From Bradyrhizobium ivorense (GTDB lineage Bacteria; Pseudomonadota; Alphaproteobacteria; Rhizobiales; Xanthobacteraceae): DNA of 64,000 nucleotides. Of the stretch, positions 15,438 to 23,985 are shown piece after piece. Each line of letters begins with the position of its first letter. The stretch's first letter is position 1. Both the position numbers and the translations under genes were made by a program. Where the stretch lies: assembly GCF_900696085.1 (NCBI RefSeq), contig NZ_CAADFC020000031.1, positions 19,092 to 83,091 of the forward strand, in the 5' to 3' direction. The notes beneath the pieces were generated by a model that did not search any database, was not told the DNA's origin, and saw only the letters and a program-made list of their open reading frames with translations.

Positions 15438-17231
15438 TCAGTCCTCTGGCACTCCGGCTAGGCGCATGCCTTCACAGACGCGCTCTCGTCCGGCGAGATA
15501 CGTTGCATTGTCGCTTGCACTGAAGGCGCGAAAAAGACGGATAGTAAAGCTGGGATTGAGCGCAAGTCCGGCTGTTGCCACGGCCCTCGCCTCATCGCGT
15601 GTGCCAAGTAATCCCAAGGTTGCGGCCAACAAAAAATGTGTTGGTGGAAAATTTCGATTGGCATCAAGGCTTCTCCGTAGCCAGGAAATGGCCTGCACGT
15701 ACTCGCCGAGGTGGATGCTCGCTGACCCAAGAATGTGGGTCCATTGGTAGGCGGCGATATCGCGCGGGGAGAGCCGAAAAGCCTCGACGACGTGAGCTTC
15801 GGACTCAGGCGCGCGACCCAAGAAGACTTTCGCCAGGCCGGTATACGCGTGTGCATCGGCGCAGTTTCGGTCAAGCCGTAATACCTGCTCAAATTCCGCT
15901 ATCCCGCGAACTGCGCGGTTTGTGAAGATTTGTACGCCTCCCAAGATCAGATGGGCCCATGGATAGTCCGGAGCGAGTGAGACCGCTCTAATCGCGTTTG
16001 CTTCGGCTGCCGATAAACGCTCAACTCGGTCGTGAACTAAAACCGCGGCTCCCATAGCGAAATCGACGCGCGCCATTCCGACCAGCGCTCCGACACTCTC
16101 AGGATCAATCTTCAAGGCCCGTTCAAAGAAGTTGCGTGCTTGACTCATGTACTCGCGGGTCGCTCCCTTATATGTGCAGGCAAACCCCTGAAAGACCAAG
16201 TCAGTTGCGTCCGGATGCATCGAAAGCTGCGCGCGCCGCGCCTCGGCCTCGATGAGCTGGGAGTTGAGCGCGTTGGCGAGCAGGGAAACTATTTCGTCCT
16301 GTATATCGAACAGATCGGCGACGGGCTTGTCGAAGCGCTCGGCCCAAACGTGACTGCCAGTTTGCGCGTCAACAAGCTGAACATTCACTCGAAGTCGGTT
16401 GCCGCGGCGCTGAACTGACCCTTCAAGCACGTATCGGACGTTCAGCTCGCGACCAACTTGTCGGATGTCGATTGACTTGCCTTTGTACGAGAAGGCACTG
16501 TTTCGGGCGACGACGAATGCGCCGCGAATGCGGGATAGGTCCGTGGTCAGAGTCTCGGTCACGCCGTCGACGAAATAGTCTTGGTCGGGATCGCCACTGA
16601 GGTTAGAAAATGGTAGCACAACGATGGAGAGACGAGGCGGAGAAGATGAATGCCTAGCGATGTCAGGTGCTGTCACGATCGTGCTGAACGAGCCGCGAGT
16701 GGCGACCGCAAAGGCGCGAACGGGGCGAGAAATGTTCTTGAGCACTTGATCGCTCAGATCAACGACCTCGACATCAACCTTTCCTTGGATTTGATCGTAG
16801 ACAGATAACGAGATGCATATGCCGCCGGCAGTTGCGATGCTCTCAAGCCGCGCCGCAATGTTCACGCCGTCTCCGAAGATGTCGTGTGGCTCTACAATCA
16901 CGTCGCCGATATTAATGCCCACACGAAAAGCAATGCGCCTGTCTTCCGCGTCGCCAAGTGTAAGCTCGCTGACGCGGGTTTGGAATTGCAAGGCACCTCG
17001 AACCGCTTCGACCGCGCTCGGAAACTCCGCCAAGAACCCGTCCCCGGTGTTCTTCACTATGCGGCCGCCATGCTCGGCGATAGCCGGGTGGACAGCTTCC
17101 ACTAGGAGCGTAGTTAGCCTAGCGTGTGTAGCCTCTTCGTCGCTATGCATGAGCCGCGAATAGCCAGCGACGTCGGCCGCCAATATCGCCAACAACCTGC
17201 GCTCGACCCGGACTGGCCTTTCCTGCACCAT
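15438..17231 (-). CDS. Class III cyclase / TolB-like / TPR signalling protein
   Basis: Residues about 10-190 are a class III adenylate/guanylate cyclase domain. Metal-binding Asp residues lie in LAADVAGYSRLM and NTGDGFLAEF, and the transition-state Asn and Arg in GDGVNIAARLE. Residues about 205-330 are the TolB-like module (SIVVLPFSNLSGDPDQDYFV ... EGSVQRRGNRLRVNVQLVDA ... HVWAERFDKPVADLF), followed by TPR-like helices to the end. No membrane helix is seen. Proteins of this build are abundant in rhizobia, where the cyclase usually makes cAMP; the stimulus is unknown. It is followed on the same strand by a close relative (17534-19309), which suggests tandem duplication and divergence. Confidence 0.88.
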   Translation of the reverse strand: MVQERPVRVERRLLAILAADVAGYSRLMHSDEEATHARLTTLLVEAVHPAIAEHGGRIVKNTGDGFLAEFPSAVEAVRGALQFQTRVSELTLGDAEDRRIAFRVGINIGDVIVEPHDIFGDGVNIAARLESIATAGGICISLSVYDQIQGKVDVEVVDLSDQVLKNISRPVRAFAVATRGSFSTIVTAPDIARHSSSPPRLSIVVLPFSNLSGDPDQDYFVDGVTETLTTDLSRIRGAFVVARNSAFSYKGKSIDIRQVGRELNVRYVLEGSVQRRGNRLRVNVQLVDAQTGSHVWAERFDKPVADLFDIQDEIVSLLANALNSQLIEAEARRAQLSMHPDATDLVFQGFACTYKGATREYMSQARNFFERALKIDPESVGALVGMARVDFAMGAAVLVHDRVERLSAAEANAIRAVSLAPDYPWAHLILGGVQIFTNRAVRGIAEFEQVLRLDRNCADAHAYTGLAKVFLGRAPESEAHVVEAFRLSPRDIAAYQWTHILGSASIHLGEYVQAISWLRRSLDANRNFPPTHFLLAATLGLLGTRDEARAVATAGLALNPSFTIRLFRAFSASDNATYLAGRERVCEGMRLAGVPED

Positions 17232-17373
17232 GGCCCGCGACCTAAACCTAGATGTGATTGTACGACAGATTGGATGGAATGCCTACGGAGGCTGATGTCA
17301 CATATTGGCCTTCGCCGATGCTTGCTTCAGCCGGCAGCCGGGAGGGAAGCCGACCAAGATCAAGAGGGCGCTG

Positions 17374-17396
17374 GTCGGCTTTTGACCCATAAGGAA
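17374..17396 (+). repeat. Dispersed TTTTGACCC-type repeat, copy 2
   Basis: The sequence GTCGGCTTTTGACCCATAAG followed by GAA matches the other copies in core and flank. It lies in the 302-bp gap (17232-17533) between the two cyclase genes, which otherwise shows no gene or terminator. Confidence 0.55.
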
Positions 17397-17533
17397 CCTC
17401 GCGCGCCGCTAACTCGGTCATTCATCGTTACCAGCGATCACGCTGATCACTCCCCAAGCCCAGTCTGTCTCTTTCGGACTTGGCGAACTTTGCGCCTCAG
17501 CGCATGAGGATGCAATCCATTAGGAGAAACTTA

Positions 17534-19309
17534 TCAACCCGTCAGGCCCGCCTTCCTCAAACCCTCAAGAAAATGTTCGCGGTCCAAAGGATCTCGGTAT
17601 CTGTCCGTCCGCGACAGCACAAGGTCGAGACGGCTCAGCGGTAGCGCTTCGCCTCGCTCCCTCAATTCGCGCTCCCGTTCCCCGATAAACGCGTCTAATT
17701 CGGTCCGGGCATCGTCGAGCCTGTCGATCTGCCCATAACAGGCGGCCAGGAGGCAATGCGACCAGCGGTCGAGGGTCCGAATCTCTCGAAGTGCTTTGAT
17801 GGCTTGCTCGTATTCGCGTGCCGAATAGAGGGCAAGCGCGTGGTACCAATGGTAGATATTAGGCGGTAGCGGGTTGAGACGTTTAGCTGTGTCGATCCAT
17901 GTGAGCGCCTCTCGCCACCTTCCCCAGTAGACGAGAACATTGCCGAAGACGGCGGCGACGTCGGCGTCGTTGGGATTGAACCCAAGCGCGCGCTTGAAGT
18001 GGATTTCGGCCTCGTCGTCCCTCTTGAGCAGGAATAGCAATTGCCCGAAGACACCGTGAGACCAGGCATCGCTGTCGTCGATGTCGAGGGCTATCTCCAC
18101 ATGTCGCAGCACGCCGTCCAGCGATGACGCATCCGCGGCCTCGAGGAACACGTTGCAGACATGGGTCCAGGCCACGTTCGCGTGGGCGCGCGCATAATGG
18201 GGGTCAAGGGCCACGGCGCTGCGGAAATGATCCAGCGCGTCGGCCAGGTCTTTCCGCGTCAGACGCCGCCATCGTTCGTTACCAAGCAAGACCAGATCGT
18301 ACGCGGTGATGTTCGAAGTCTGCTTGCGCTTGGCGAGGTCGCGCTCGGCGTTCTCCAGCCTGCCTGGCAGGGTCGAGACAACGGCTCGGGTGATCTCATC
18401 CTGGACTACCAAGATGTCCTCAAGCTTGCGGTCGTAGCGCTCGCCCCACAGGTGATTGCCACTTGCCGCATCAAGGAGTTGGACTGTGACCCGCACCCGT
18501 TTATCGGCCTTGCGAACGCTGCCTTCAACCAAGTATCGGACACCGAGCCGGCGGCCAACTTCATTAACATCCGTCTTGCCACGCAGCGAGAACGACGAAT
18601 TGCGCGCGACCACGAACAACGATCGGAATCGCGAAAGCTCAGTGATGATGTCCTCTGCAATCCCATCGGAAAAATAGTCCTGCGCCGGATCGCCACTCAT
18701 ATTCTGGAATGGAAGCACAGCAATGGACGGCTTCTGCGGAAGCGATAATATCGGCAGTGGGCTCGCTGCCGCCGCCGCGCCCTGCACTCGGTACACTTTC
18801 GCCGGTCGCGCTATATTCTTCAGCTGGTGCTCGCCTCTATCCTCGAAAATCACATCAAGCTTGTCGCGCACCTGCTGATACGCGGCGTCGGAGATGTAGA
18901 TGCTGCCCGGCTCGGCAATGCCTTCGAGGCGGGCGGCGATATTGACGCCATCTCCGAGGATATCGTCGCCCTCAATTAGCACGTCGCCAAGATTGATACC
19001 GATCCGGAACAACATTCGCCGATCCTCCGGAACATCGACGTTCCGTCCCGCCATGAGGTTCTGGACCACCAAGGCGCACTCGACTGCGGCCACAATGGAA
19101 GGAAACTCCACGAGAAGGCCGTCGCCCATTGTCTTGAAGATGCGACCGCCATGGCTCGCCATGATTGGGTCGATTGCCTCGCGATGTTCGCGGAGTGCCC
19201 TCGCTGTGCCGAGTTCGTCGGCACCCATGAACCGGCTATAACCGGCGATATCGGCGGCCAGGATGGCGGCTAGTCGGCGATCGATGCGACCCTGCTGAGG
19301 AGTGACCAT
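17534..19309 (-). CDS. Class III cyclase / TolB-like / TPR signalling protein, second copy
   Basis: The domain order is the same as in the neighbour: a cyclase domain at residues about 8-190 with LAADIAGYSRFM, KTMGDGLLVEF and GDGVNIAARLE all conserved; a TolB-like module at about 200-330 (AVLPFQNMSGDPAQDYFSDG, EGSVRKADKRVRVTVQLLDA, HLWGERYDRKLEDI); then TPR-like repeats (ALDIDDSDAWSHGVFGQLLF, ALGFNPNDADVAAVFGNVLV). The C-terminus ends in DREHFLEGLRKAGLTG, a tail also seen in the 7443-9020 regulator (DREHYLEAFRRAGLS), so these families share an ancestor over the whole C-terminal part. An AAGGGG site precedes the ATG. Confidence 0.88.
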   Translation of the reverse strand: MVTPQQGRIDRRLAAILAADIAGYSRFMGADELGTARALREHREAIDPIMASHGGRIFKTMGDGLLVEFPSIVAAVECALVVQNLMAGRNVDVPEDRRMLFRIGINLGDVLIEGDDILGDGVNIAARLEGIAEPGSIYISDAAYQQVRDKLDVIFEDRGEHQLKNIARPAKVYRVQGAAAAASPLPILSLPQKPSIAVLPFQNMSGDPAQDYFSDGIAEDIITELSRFRSLFVVARNSSFSLRGKTDVNEVGRRLGVRYLVEGSVRKADKRVRVTVQLLDAASGNHLWGERYDRKLEDILVVQDEITRAVVSTLPGRLENAERDLAKRKQTSNITAYDLVLLGNERWRRLTRKDLADALDHFRSAVALDPHYARAHANVAWTHVCNVFLEAADASSLDGVLRHVEIALDIDDSDAWSHGVFGQLLFLLKRDDEAEIHFKRALGFNPNDADVAAVFGNVLVYWGRWREALTWIDTAKRLNPLPPNIYHWYHALALYSAREYEQAIKALREIRTLDRWSHCLLAACYGQIDRLDDARTELDAFIGERERELRERGEALPLSRLDLVLSRTDRYRDPLDREHFLEGLRKAGLTG

Positions 19310-20035
19310 GGCGGTGCCCCTTGTGCGGGTATTCTACACCAACCGCAGCGGCGGTGCAGGGCTCGCCAGGCTCAAGCTTGCTCTGGGGCCTAGCCTGACT
19401 GATGTGTCCTGGACTCACCCCGGCCATAGAGGTCGGCACTTGGCCCTTGGCGGACGTGCTTCCACCCATTCACGGATGTCCGATCTTGGGGGCCCAACGG
19501 ACGACCGCAGCGAAGACCCGGTAAGGTCCCTGGCTTGCGAACTCTCCATTTTGTGGATAGGTAAATTTCCCTATGGGCCGGTCGGGGCCTCTATTTCGCT
19601 AAGGATTCACCGCCCCCGGGGGTGAATAGGCCTTCTGAGTGAACAGTGAAGGTTAGTGATCAGCCATCTCGTTAAGTCTCTACGCGCATGTGGAGCGGAT
19701 AAGGGACGAGTGAAGTCACTACCCTTCACTGGCTCTGTAAGTGATCGTGGATGCAAAAACTATCTTGGGGCGGCGGTTCTTATGCGGGAGGGTCAAGGCT
19801 CGCGGTTTTACCGTTCGTGATGCTCTAAAAATGAGTCAGGGGTGTCTTACGATCATGGATGTCCGCTTTCGAGGCTAAAGGTACCTGCGCGATCTAGGCA
19901 TATCCGCTTTTGACCCGAAGCCGACTCCCTCTATTCATGGAAAATTGAGCATTCATCGCATTCTCGGTTGATAGAGTGCCGCTACGCAACCCAAAAGTGG
20001 AACGGCGTTGTGGGCACTTTCGCCGAACCGAGAGC
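19310..20035. other. Intergenic region with an inverted repeat
   Basis: About 725 bp carry no supported gene. At 19605-19627 there is a GC-rich palindrome, ATTCACC at 19605-19611 and GGTGAAT at 19621-19627 around a C/G core. It could be a terminator stem or a protein site; no T-run follows. One copy of the dispersed TTTTGACCC repeat lies at 19902-19926. Confidence 0.4.
19902..19926 (+). repeat. Dispersed TTTTGACCC-type repeat, copy 3
   Basis: ATCCGCTTTTGACCCGAAGC followed by CGAC repeats the core seen at 7363, 17374, 43114 and 44345. It lies 110 bp upstream of the small lipoprotein gene. Confidence 0.5.
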
Positions 20036-20179
20036 GTGAACTCTCTCCGCAAAAGCGCAGCGTTAGCTCTATTTGCTGCTACGAGCTTATCTGTCGTGGC
20101 TTGTTCTCCCCAGGAGGACGTTCATCTCACCTGCGCGACGACTATTTTTGTCTCGGACAAGCTTATGGTGTGTGAATAA
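20036..20179 (+). CDS. Small predicted lipoprotein (47 aa)
   Basis: From a GTG at 20036 the frame encodes a basic N-terminus (NSLRKSA), a hydrophobic stretch (ALALFAATSLS) and a lipobox-like SVVAC, then a short mature part with two more cysteines ending LMVCE. That is the layout of a tiny outer-membrane or periplasmic lipoprotein. The frame stays open upstream to another GTG, but the upstream peptide is charged and signal-less. I do not recognise a family. It stands alone and is convergent with the MBL gene. Confidence 0.5.
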   Translation: MNSLRKSAALALFAATSLSVVACSPQEDVHLTCATTIFVSDKLMVCE

Positions 20180-20243
20180 GCGCCGAGAATGTTGACTCCC
20201 ATCGGCTTCCAACCTTCGACGATAAGCAGCGCGCCGAGACCCC

Positions 20244-21020
20244 TTAGACCGCAAAGGCAACAGGTTTTCCCTTGTCGAAGCGTATCAGACGGTCAGGGAG
20301 ATTGAACGTCGCAAAGACATGGGCCAGTTGATCCTGATCCTCTTTCAGGTGGCCCCACCCTTCGTTGTGCACGGCAAGTAGCGAGGCCTCGGGAAACGCC
20401 GCCGCCGCCTCGAGCGCGTCCTCGCTGCCCATCGTCATGTGGAACCGACCCTTTGGCTCGGCAGCACCGGTGAACAGGATCACCACCTTCGGCGAGAACC
20501 GCCGCGACACTTCCTCAGTGCCGCTAAACCATAGCGTGTCGCCGGTGATATAGAGCAGATCGCCAGGCTCTTTGACGCCGAGTGCGAAGCCGACGACGTC
20601 GCCAACATCGATACCGACCGGGCCGTGCCGTGCCGGCGTCGCGGTCACAAACAGCCGCTTGCCGTTCTTGCCCTCAAGCGTCCGGGTCTCGAACGGAGCG
20701 AACCCGAGAGCATTGCCACCCAAGCGTTCTGCGCCCGAGTTTGTCGTGTAGGTCACGCCGACATTGGGCAGCAGCGCGCGGCCGGAATTATCCAGGTTGT
20801 CGAAATGGTGGTCGTGGCTCAGGAGCACCGCATCCAGCGGCCCGACCTGGTCGACGCTAATCGCAGGACCAGACGTCTTTCTGTGAACGACCGGGCTATG
20901 CGCGCCCTTGTATTCGCCCGGGGGATCGAAGGTCGGATCGGTGAGCAATCGAATGCCATCATATTCGATTAGGACAGTCGGACCGCCGATGAGGGTCAAG
21001 GTAAGATTGGAATTCGTCAT
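20244..21020 (-). CDS. MBL-fold metallo-hydrolase
   Basis: The metal-binding signature HDHHFDN (in LLSHDHHFDNLDNSG) and downstream ATPARHGP, YITGDTLWFSG and LAVHNEGWGHLKED give the ligand set of the metallo-beta-lactamase fold, in the UlaG/L-ascorbate-lactonase-like branch. The N-terminus (LTLTLIGGPTVLIEYDGIRL) is a typical first beta-hairpin, and there is no signal peptide. The substrate cannot be read from sequence. An AGGAGG site precedes the ATG. A LysR regulator is transcribed away from it across 73 bp, the classical arrangement for a LysR target. An imperfect arm pair (TCTGCCT at 21023, AGGCAGA at 21053) lies between them. Confidence 0.86.
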   Translation of the reverse strand: MTNSNLTLTLIGGPTVLIEYDGIRLLTDPTFDPPGEYKGAHSPVVHRKTSGPAISVDQVGPLDAVLLSHDHHFDNLDNSGRALLPNVGVTYTTNSGAERLGGNALGFAPFETRTLEGKNGKRLFVTATPARHGPVGIDVGDVVGFALGVKEPGDLLYITGDTLWFSGTEEVSRRFSPKVVILFTGAAEPKGRFHMTMGSEDALEAAAAFPEASLLAVHNEGWGHLKEDQDQLAHVFATFNLPDRLIRFDKGKPVAFAV

Positions 21021-21093
21021 TGTCTGCCTCCTGAAAGCTTACCCCTCTAATTAGGCAGATGCGCGCCCTCGAAAAATTCGATAATCCTGCGCA

Positions 21094-21987
21094 ATGGCTG
21101 ATCAAAAACGCACAACACTCGATTGGGAAGACGTTCGGGTCTTTCTCGCAATCGCCCGCTTCGGGAGCTTGTCAGCTGCGGCGCGATCTCTGGGGATCAA
21201 CCATGCGACGGTGTCGCGACGCATTCAATCCCTGGAAGCATCGCTCGGCGAAAAGCTGATAGAGCGACGACCGGACGGCTACGTGCTGACGCCGGCCGGC
21301 ACGAGGGCGATCGGCCCGGCAAACGACATGGAAGCTTCGGCGGCGATCCTCAGCCGCGGCGGCGAGGACGATCGACCAAAGGGCCTCGTGCGCGTAAATG
21401 CGCCACCAAGCCTAGCGCAGGCCTTCCTCGTACGGCGACTCGCGCACCTCTCGATCGAGCACCCAGGGCTCGACATCGACGTGGCGACCGACATGCGATC
21501 GGTCAGCTTGGTGCGTCGCGAGACGGACATTGCCTTGAGGTTAGCGAGACCGGACGATGGAGACGTCATCGCCAAGCCTCTCGTGGAGCTTGGCTTTGGT
21601 TTCTACGGCACCGAAGAAAGCTGCCAAAGAATTACGGAAGGAGGCGACCCGATATTCGTTGGTTTCGACGAGGCAAACGCGCACTTACCGGAAGCGGCGT
21701 GGCTCACCCGTCATTTCCCCAACGCGCGTACGTCGTTCCGGGCATACAGCCAGATGACCCAGGCCGTCGCGGCGCGTGAGGGCGCGGGACTCGCGCTACT
21801 GCCCTACTTCGTCGGCAAGGCCGACCCCGCCCTCAAGCTCTGCGTATTGGAGCACAATCCACCGGCGCGCGGGATCTGGATGGTGACGCGCCGGCAGGAC
21901 AAAAAAGACCTCCCGACGCGCGTGATAACGGATCATCTCCAGAAGATTTTCGAACGCGAGCGCGACCTCTTCGAGCGCCCGAACTGA
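21094..21987 (+). CDS. LysR-family transcriptional regulator
   Basis: The N-terminal winged helix-turn-helix is clear (DWEDVRVFLAIARFGSLSAA, ARSLGINHATVSRRIQSLEA). The substrate-binding domain follows (PKGLVRVNAPPSLAQAFLVR ... AGLALLPYFVGKADP). The 297-residue length fits the family. The gene is divergent from the MBL hydrolase at 20244-21020 and convergent, with no gap at all, with the alpha/beta hydrolase that ends at 21988. It probably controls the MBL gene; the inducer is unknown. Confidence 0.9.
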   Translation: MADQKRTTLDWEDVRVFLAIARFGSLSAAARSLGINHATVSRRIQSLEASLGEKLIERRPDGYVLTPAGTRAIGPANDMEASAAILSRGGEDDRPKGLVRVNAPPSLAQAFLVRRLAHLSIEHPGLDIDVATDMRSVSLVRRETDIALRLARPDDGDVIAKPLVELGFGFYGTEESCQRITEGGDPIFVGFDEANAHLPEAAWLTRHFPNARTSFRAYSQMTQAVAAREGAGLALLPYFVGKADPALKLCVLEHNPPARGIWMVTRRQDKKDLPTRVITDHLQKIFERERDLFERPN

Positions 21988-22929
21988 TCAGAGCACCTGC
22001 TTTGACAGGAAGCGCAGCATCAGCTCGGCGATCTCGTCGACCTTTTCATCAAGAGCAAAGTGGCCGGCGTCGAGGATATGAAGTTCGGCCTCCGGCACAT
22101 CGCGCTTGTAAGCCTCGGCACCCGGGACGATGAACGAGACATCGTACTTTCCCCACAGCACCATCGTCGGCGGCTTGTGCGCGCGGAGCCAAGCCTGCCA
22201 TTCGGGGTAGGACGCTACATTCGTCTGATAGTCGTAGAGGAGATCGGCCTGGATCTCCTGCTCGTCTGGCCGGGATAGAATGGCGTATTCGTCGGTCCAG
22301 GTGTCAGGATTGTAGCGCTCCGGATGCGGGCTGCCGGCGATGTGCCGCTGCCTGGCGCCTTCGAGCGACGAGAAGGCCTGGAAGATTTCCGGATGCGCCT
22401 TCGGATCAGCCCAATACTGCGCTATCCCGGCCCACTTCGGGCCGAGCCCCTCCTTATAGGCGTTGGCGTTCTGAACGACGATCGCGCTCACCCGGTCAGG
22501 ATGCTGCACCAAGATGCGGAAGCCAACCGGACCGCCGTAGTCCTGCATGTAAAGGACGTAGCGACCGATGTTGAGCTGCTCGAGCAGCCGGTTCGTCGTC
22601 TCGGCAAGATGATCGAAGGTGTAGCGATACTTCGCGGGTGACGGCGCTTCGCTCTGGCCAAATCCCGGATAGTCCGGCGCGATCAAATGGTACTGGGACG
22701 CGAGCAATGGAATGAGCGTGTCGAACATCCGCGACGACGACGGAAACCCATGCAGCAAGACGATTGTCGGCGCGTCCTTCGGGCCGGCCTCCCGATAGAA
22801 GACGCTGACCCCATCAACCAGAGCATGATGATAGGTGGTGGTAGCTGAAGTTGAAGGCATGACCTGGGCCGGTGCCGCTGTGCTAAATGCAAGCATTGCG
22901 GCTATCGCGAGTGCAACGATCTTCTTCAT
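21988..22929 (-). CDS. Secreted alpha/beta hydrolase, haloalkane-dehalogenase/epoxide-hydrolase type
   Basis: An N-terminal signal peptide (MKKIVALAIAAMLAFSTAAP then AQ) precedes the fold. The oxyanion segment is LLHGFPSSS. The nucleophile elbow is MQDYGG with Asp instead of Ser, as in haloalkane and fluoroacetate dehalogenases and epoxide hydrolases. The catalytic His lies in DAGHFALDEKVDEI. A GGAAGGAG site precedes the ATG. Proteins of this kind are often annotated only as alpha/beta hydrolase; periplasmic location and the Asp nucleophile favour hydrolysis of a C-halogen or epoxide bond, though the substrate is unknown. It lies 28 bp downstream of the SDR gene on the same strand, so the two probably form an operon. 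Confidence 0.88.
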   Translation of the reverse strand: MKKIVALAIAAMLAFSTAAPAQVMPSTSATTTYHHALVDGVSVFYREAGPKDAPTIVLLHGFPSSSRMFDTLIPLLASQYHLIAPDYPGFGQSEAPSPAKYRYTFDHLAETTNRLLEQLNIGRYVLYMQDYGGPVGFRILVQHPDRVSAIVVQNANAYKEGLGPKWAGIAQYWADPKAHPEIFQAFSSLEGARQRHIAGSPHPERYNPDTWTDEYAILSRPDEQEIQADLLYDYQTNVASYPEWQAWLRAHKPPTMVLWGKYDVSFIVPGAEAYKRDVPEAELHILDAGHFALDEKVDEIAELMLRFLSKQVL

Positions 22930-22957
22930 ATACTGTCTCCTTCCGACCTACACGATC

Positions 22958-23701
22958 TCAAATGACCTGAGCCGTGGGTCGAACTACGATCTCATTGATG
23001 TCGACCGCCGCCGGCTGCTCGATCGCGAAGGCAATCGCGCGCGACACTGCGCTCGCCGGGATGGCCTTCTTGTAGATCTCAAGCATGCGGGCGCGATCGG
23101 TGCCGGTTGTCTTGTTCTGGATGCCGGTGTCGACCGCGCCCGGCGTAACCGTCGTGACCCGAATCGCCGTTTCCGCCAGCTCGGCGCGCAAGCCTTCCGA
23201 GAAGGCGCGGATCGCGTACTTGGAGGCCGAATGCACCGCTCCGCCGGGCGAGAAAACCTTCAGGCCGTGGATCGAGCCGAGATTGATGATGTGACCGCTC
23301 TGCTGCTTCAGGAAGAGCGGCAGCACTGCCGCTACGCCCCAGAGCGTACCTTTCAGATTCAGGTCGATGGTGGTTTCCCACTCGCGAGTGTTGATCTCGG
23401 TCAGCGGCCTGATCAGCATGATCCCGGCTGCGTTGATCAGCACGTCGATCTTGCCGAAATCCGCAACGACCCGGTCGACCACGTCGCTCACGAGGTCCTT
23501 GTTGGTGACGTCGACGTAATAGCGCTGCGCAGACCCGTTCGACCGAACGATGTCGTCGACAACGGCAACCATCCGTTCCTCATTGATGTCCGCCATCGCG
23601 ACCCTCGCGCCCTTGCTCGCGAGATCGCGCGCCGCCGCCGAACCGATGCCGCCCGCTCCACCAAAGATGAGAATGACCTTGCCCGTGATGTTCTCGCTCA
23701 T
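22958..23701 (-). CDS. Short-chain dehydrogenase/reductase with His in place of the catalytic Tyr
   Basis: The Rossmann fold signature GGAGGIGSAAARDLASKG, the VLINAAGIM segment (NNAG equivalent) and the Ser-containing INLGSIHGLK are all SDR-like. At the YxxxK position the sequence reads VHSASKYAIRAFSEGL: Lys is present but the Tyr is His (codon CAT). Classical SDRs need that Tyr, so the enzyme may be altered, or Tyr four residues on may compensate. ATG 23701 follows an AAAGGAAAC site; the frame is open further upstream but that part is not SDR-like. It is first in an apparent two-gene operon with the alpha/beta hydrolase. Confidence 0.85.
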   Translation of the reverse strand: MSENITGKVILIFGGAGGIGSAAARDLASKGARVAMADINEERMVAVVDDIVRSNGSAQRYYVDVTNKDLVSDVVDRVVADFGKIDVLINAAGIMLIRPLTEINTREWETTIDLNLKGTLWGVAAVLPLFLKQQSGHIINLGSIHGLKVFSPGGAVHSASKYAIRAFSEGLRAELAETAIRVTTVTPGAVDTGIQNKTTGTDRARMLEIYKKAIPASAVSRAIAFAIEQPAAVDINEIVVRPTAQVI

Positions 23702-23768
23702 GTCCGTTTCCTTTCGATCTTTCTTCAAGGGATAGACCGCACACCCACTCCTGGAAATTCGGAGTAAC

Positions 23769-23920
23769 TCAGCAACGGCTGCGCAAAAATGCACAGGGCC
23801 GCGCGGAAGGATCGATCGACCTCCGCTCGGCCGCCGGAGTCACCTCCGGACCGGCGATTGCGGCGGTAGCCAGCATGGTTCCGGCCGCCAGAAAAAGCCG
23901 AGCGTGCGAATCTTGAACAT
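23769..23920 (-). pseudogene. Frameshifted small exported protein (relic)
   Basis: An ATG at 23920, preceded by an AAAAGGA site, opens MFKIRTLGFF, which looks like a signal peptide start. After about ten codons the frame must shift to continue as MLATAAIAGPEVTPAAERRS and on to a stop at 23769. Joined, the two parts give a normal signal peptide with an AIAG cleavage region and a short mature stub. The rest of the protein is missing, and the SDR gene starts soon after. Confidence 0.4.
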
Positions 23921-23985
23921 TTCTTCGGTCCTTTTATTGGAAATGAGGCTCGGCCGGCTGACGCTGACCGAGCCAGTCTCGGCAC

